The translations under genes were made by a program, and so were the position numbers. A stretch of 6,117 nucleotides of DNA from contig JAOPXW010000039.1 in the NCBI GenBank assembly GCA_025964935.1, positions 1-6,117 of the forward strand. The letters are read 5' to 3'. Source of the stretch: Friedmanniella sp. GTDB lineage: Bacteria; Actinomycetota; Actinomycetes; Propionibacteriales; Propionibacteriaceae. The notes under the pieces are model-generated. The model saw only the letters and a program-made list of their open reading frames with translations, was not told the origin of the DNA and made no database searches. Shown piece by piece: positions 6,117 through 6,117 of the stretch; position 1 is the first letter of the stretch; every line of letters starts with the position of its first letter.

Positions 6117-6117
6117 G

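Noticed and set aside
1..6117. CRISPR array, tRNA, rRNA, insertion sequence, prophage or toxin-antitoxin features.
   Set aside because: No spaced repeats, cloverleaf-like segments, transposase motifs, long terminal inverted repeats or small gene pairs with toxin-like sequence were seen on either strand.

Overview
This is a very GC-rich (roughly 70% by eye) window with strong G/C bias at third codon positions. The gene content points to a high-GC actinobacterium: an actinobacterial-style siderophore-interacting protein, a stand-alone methylmalonyl-CoA mutase catalytic chain, a Na+/H+ antiporter carrying a UBP zinc finger, an ECF-type sigma factor, and trpS. I cannot fix the genus. Nothing suggests a mobile element, phage, CRISPR array, tRNA or rRNA, and composition looks uniform throughout.

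Layout from left to right. Positions 2-496 (+) hold the C-terminal half of a siderophore-interacting protein (flavin-dependent ferric-siderophore reductase family), cut by the window edge. It converges on a 542-residue methylmalonyl-CoA mutase large chain at 547-2175 (-). Two adjacent GC-rich hairpins fill the 50-bp gap between them. A divergent gap of about 135 bp (2176-2310) separates the mutase from a 631-residue CPA1-type Na+/H+ antiporter (2311-4206, +) that ends in a complete-looking UBP-type zinc finger. After a 156-bp gap with a terminator-like hairpin and a possible ECF promoter comes a two-gene operon: a sigma-70/ECF factor (4363-4953, +) overlapping by ATGA a 199-residue soluble protein with a beta-sandwich-like C-terminus (4950-5549, +). 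A 9-bp-stem hairpin then separates this operon from the convergent 3' part of trpS (5595-6116, -), cut by the right edge.

The genes form independent transcription units rather than one pathway. The only clear functional unit is the sigma factor and its overlapping partner, which I infer may be a regulator of the sigma factor. The most unusual single protein is the antiporter fused to a ubiquitin-binding-type zinc finger. The mutase has the residues expected for methylmalonyl-CoA specificity but lacks the B12-binding domain, so it must rely on a small subunit encoded elsewhere.
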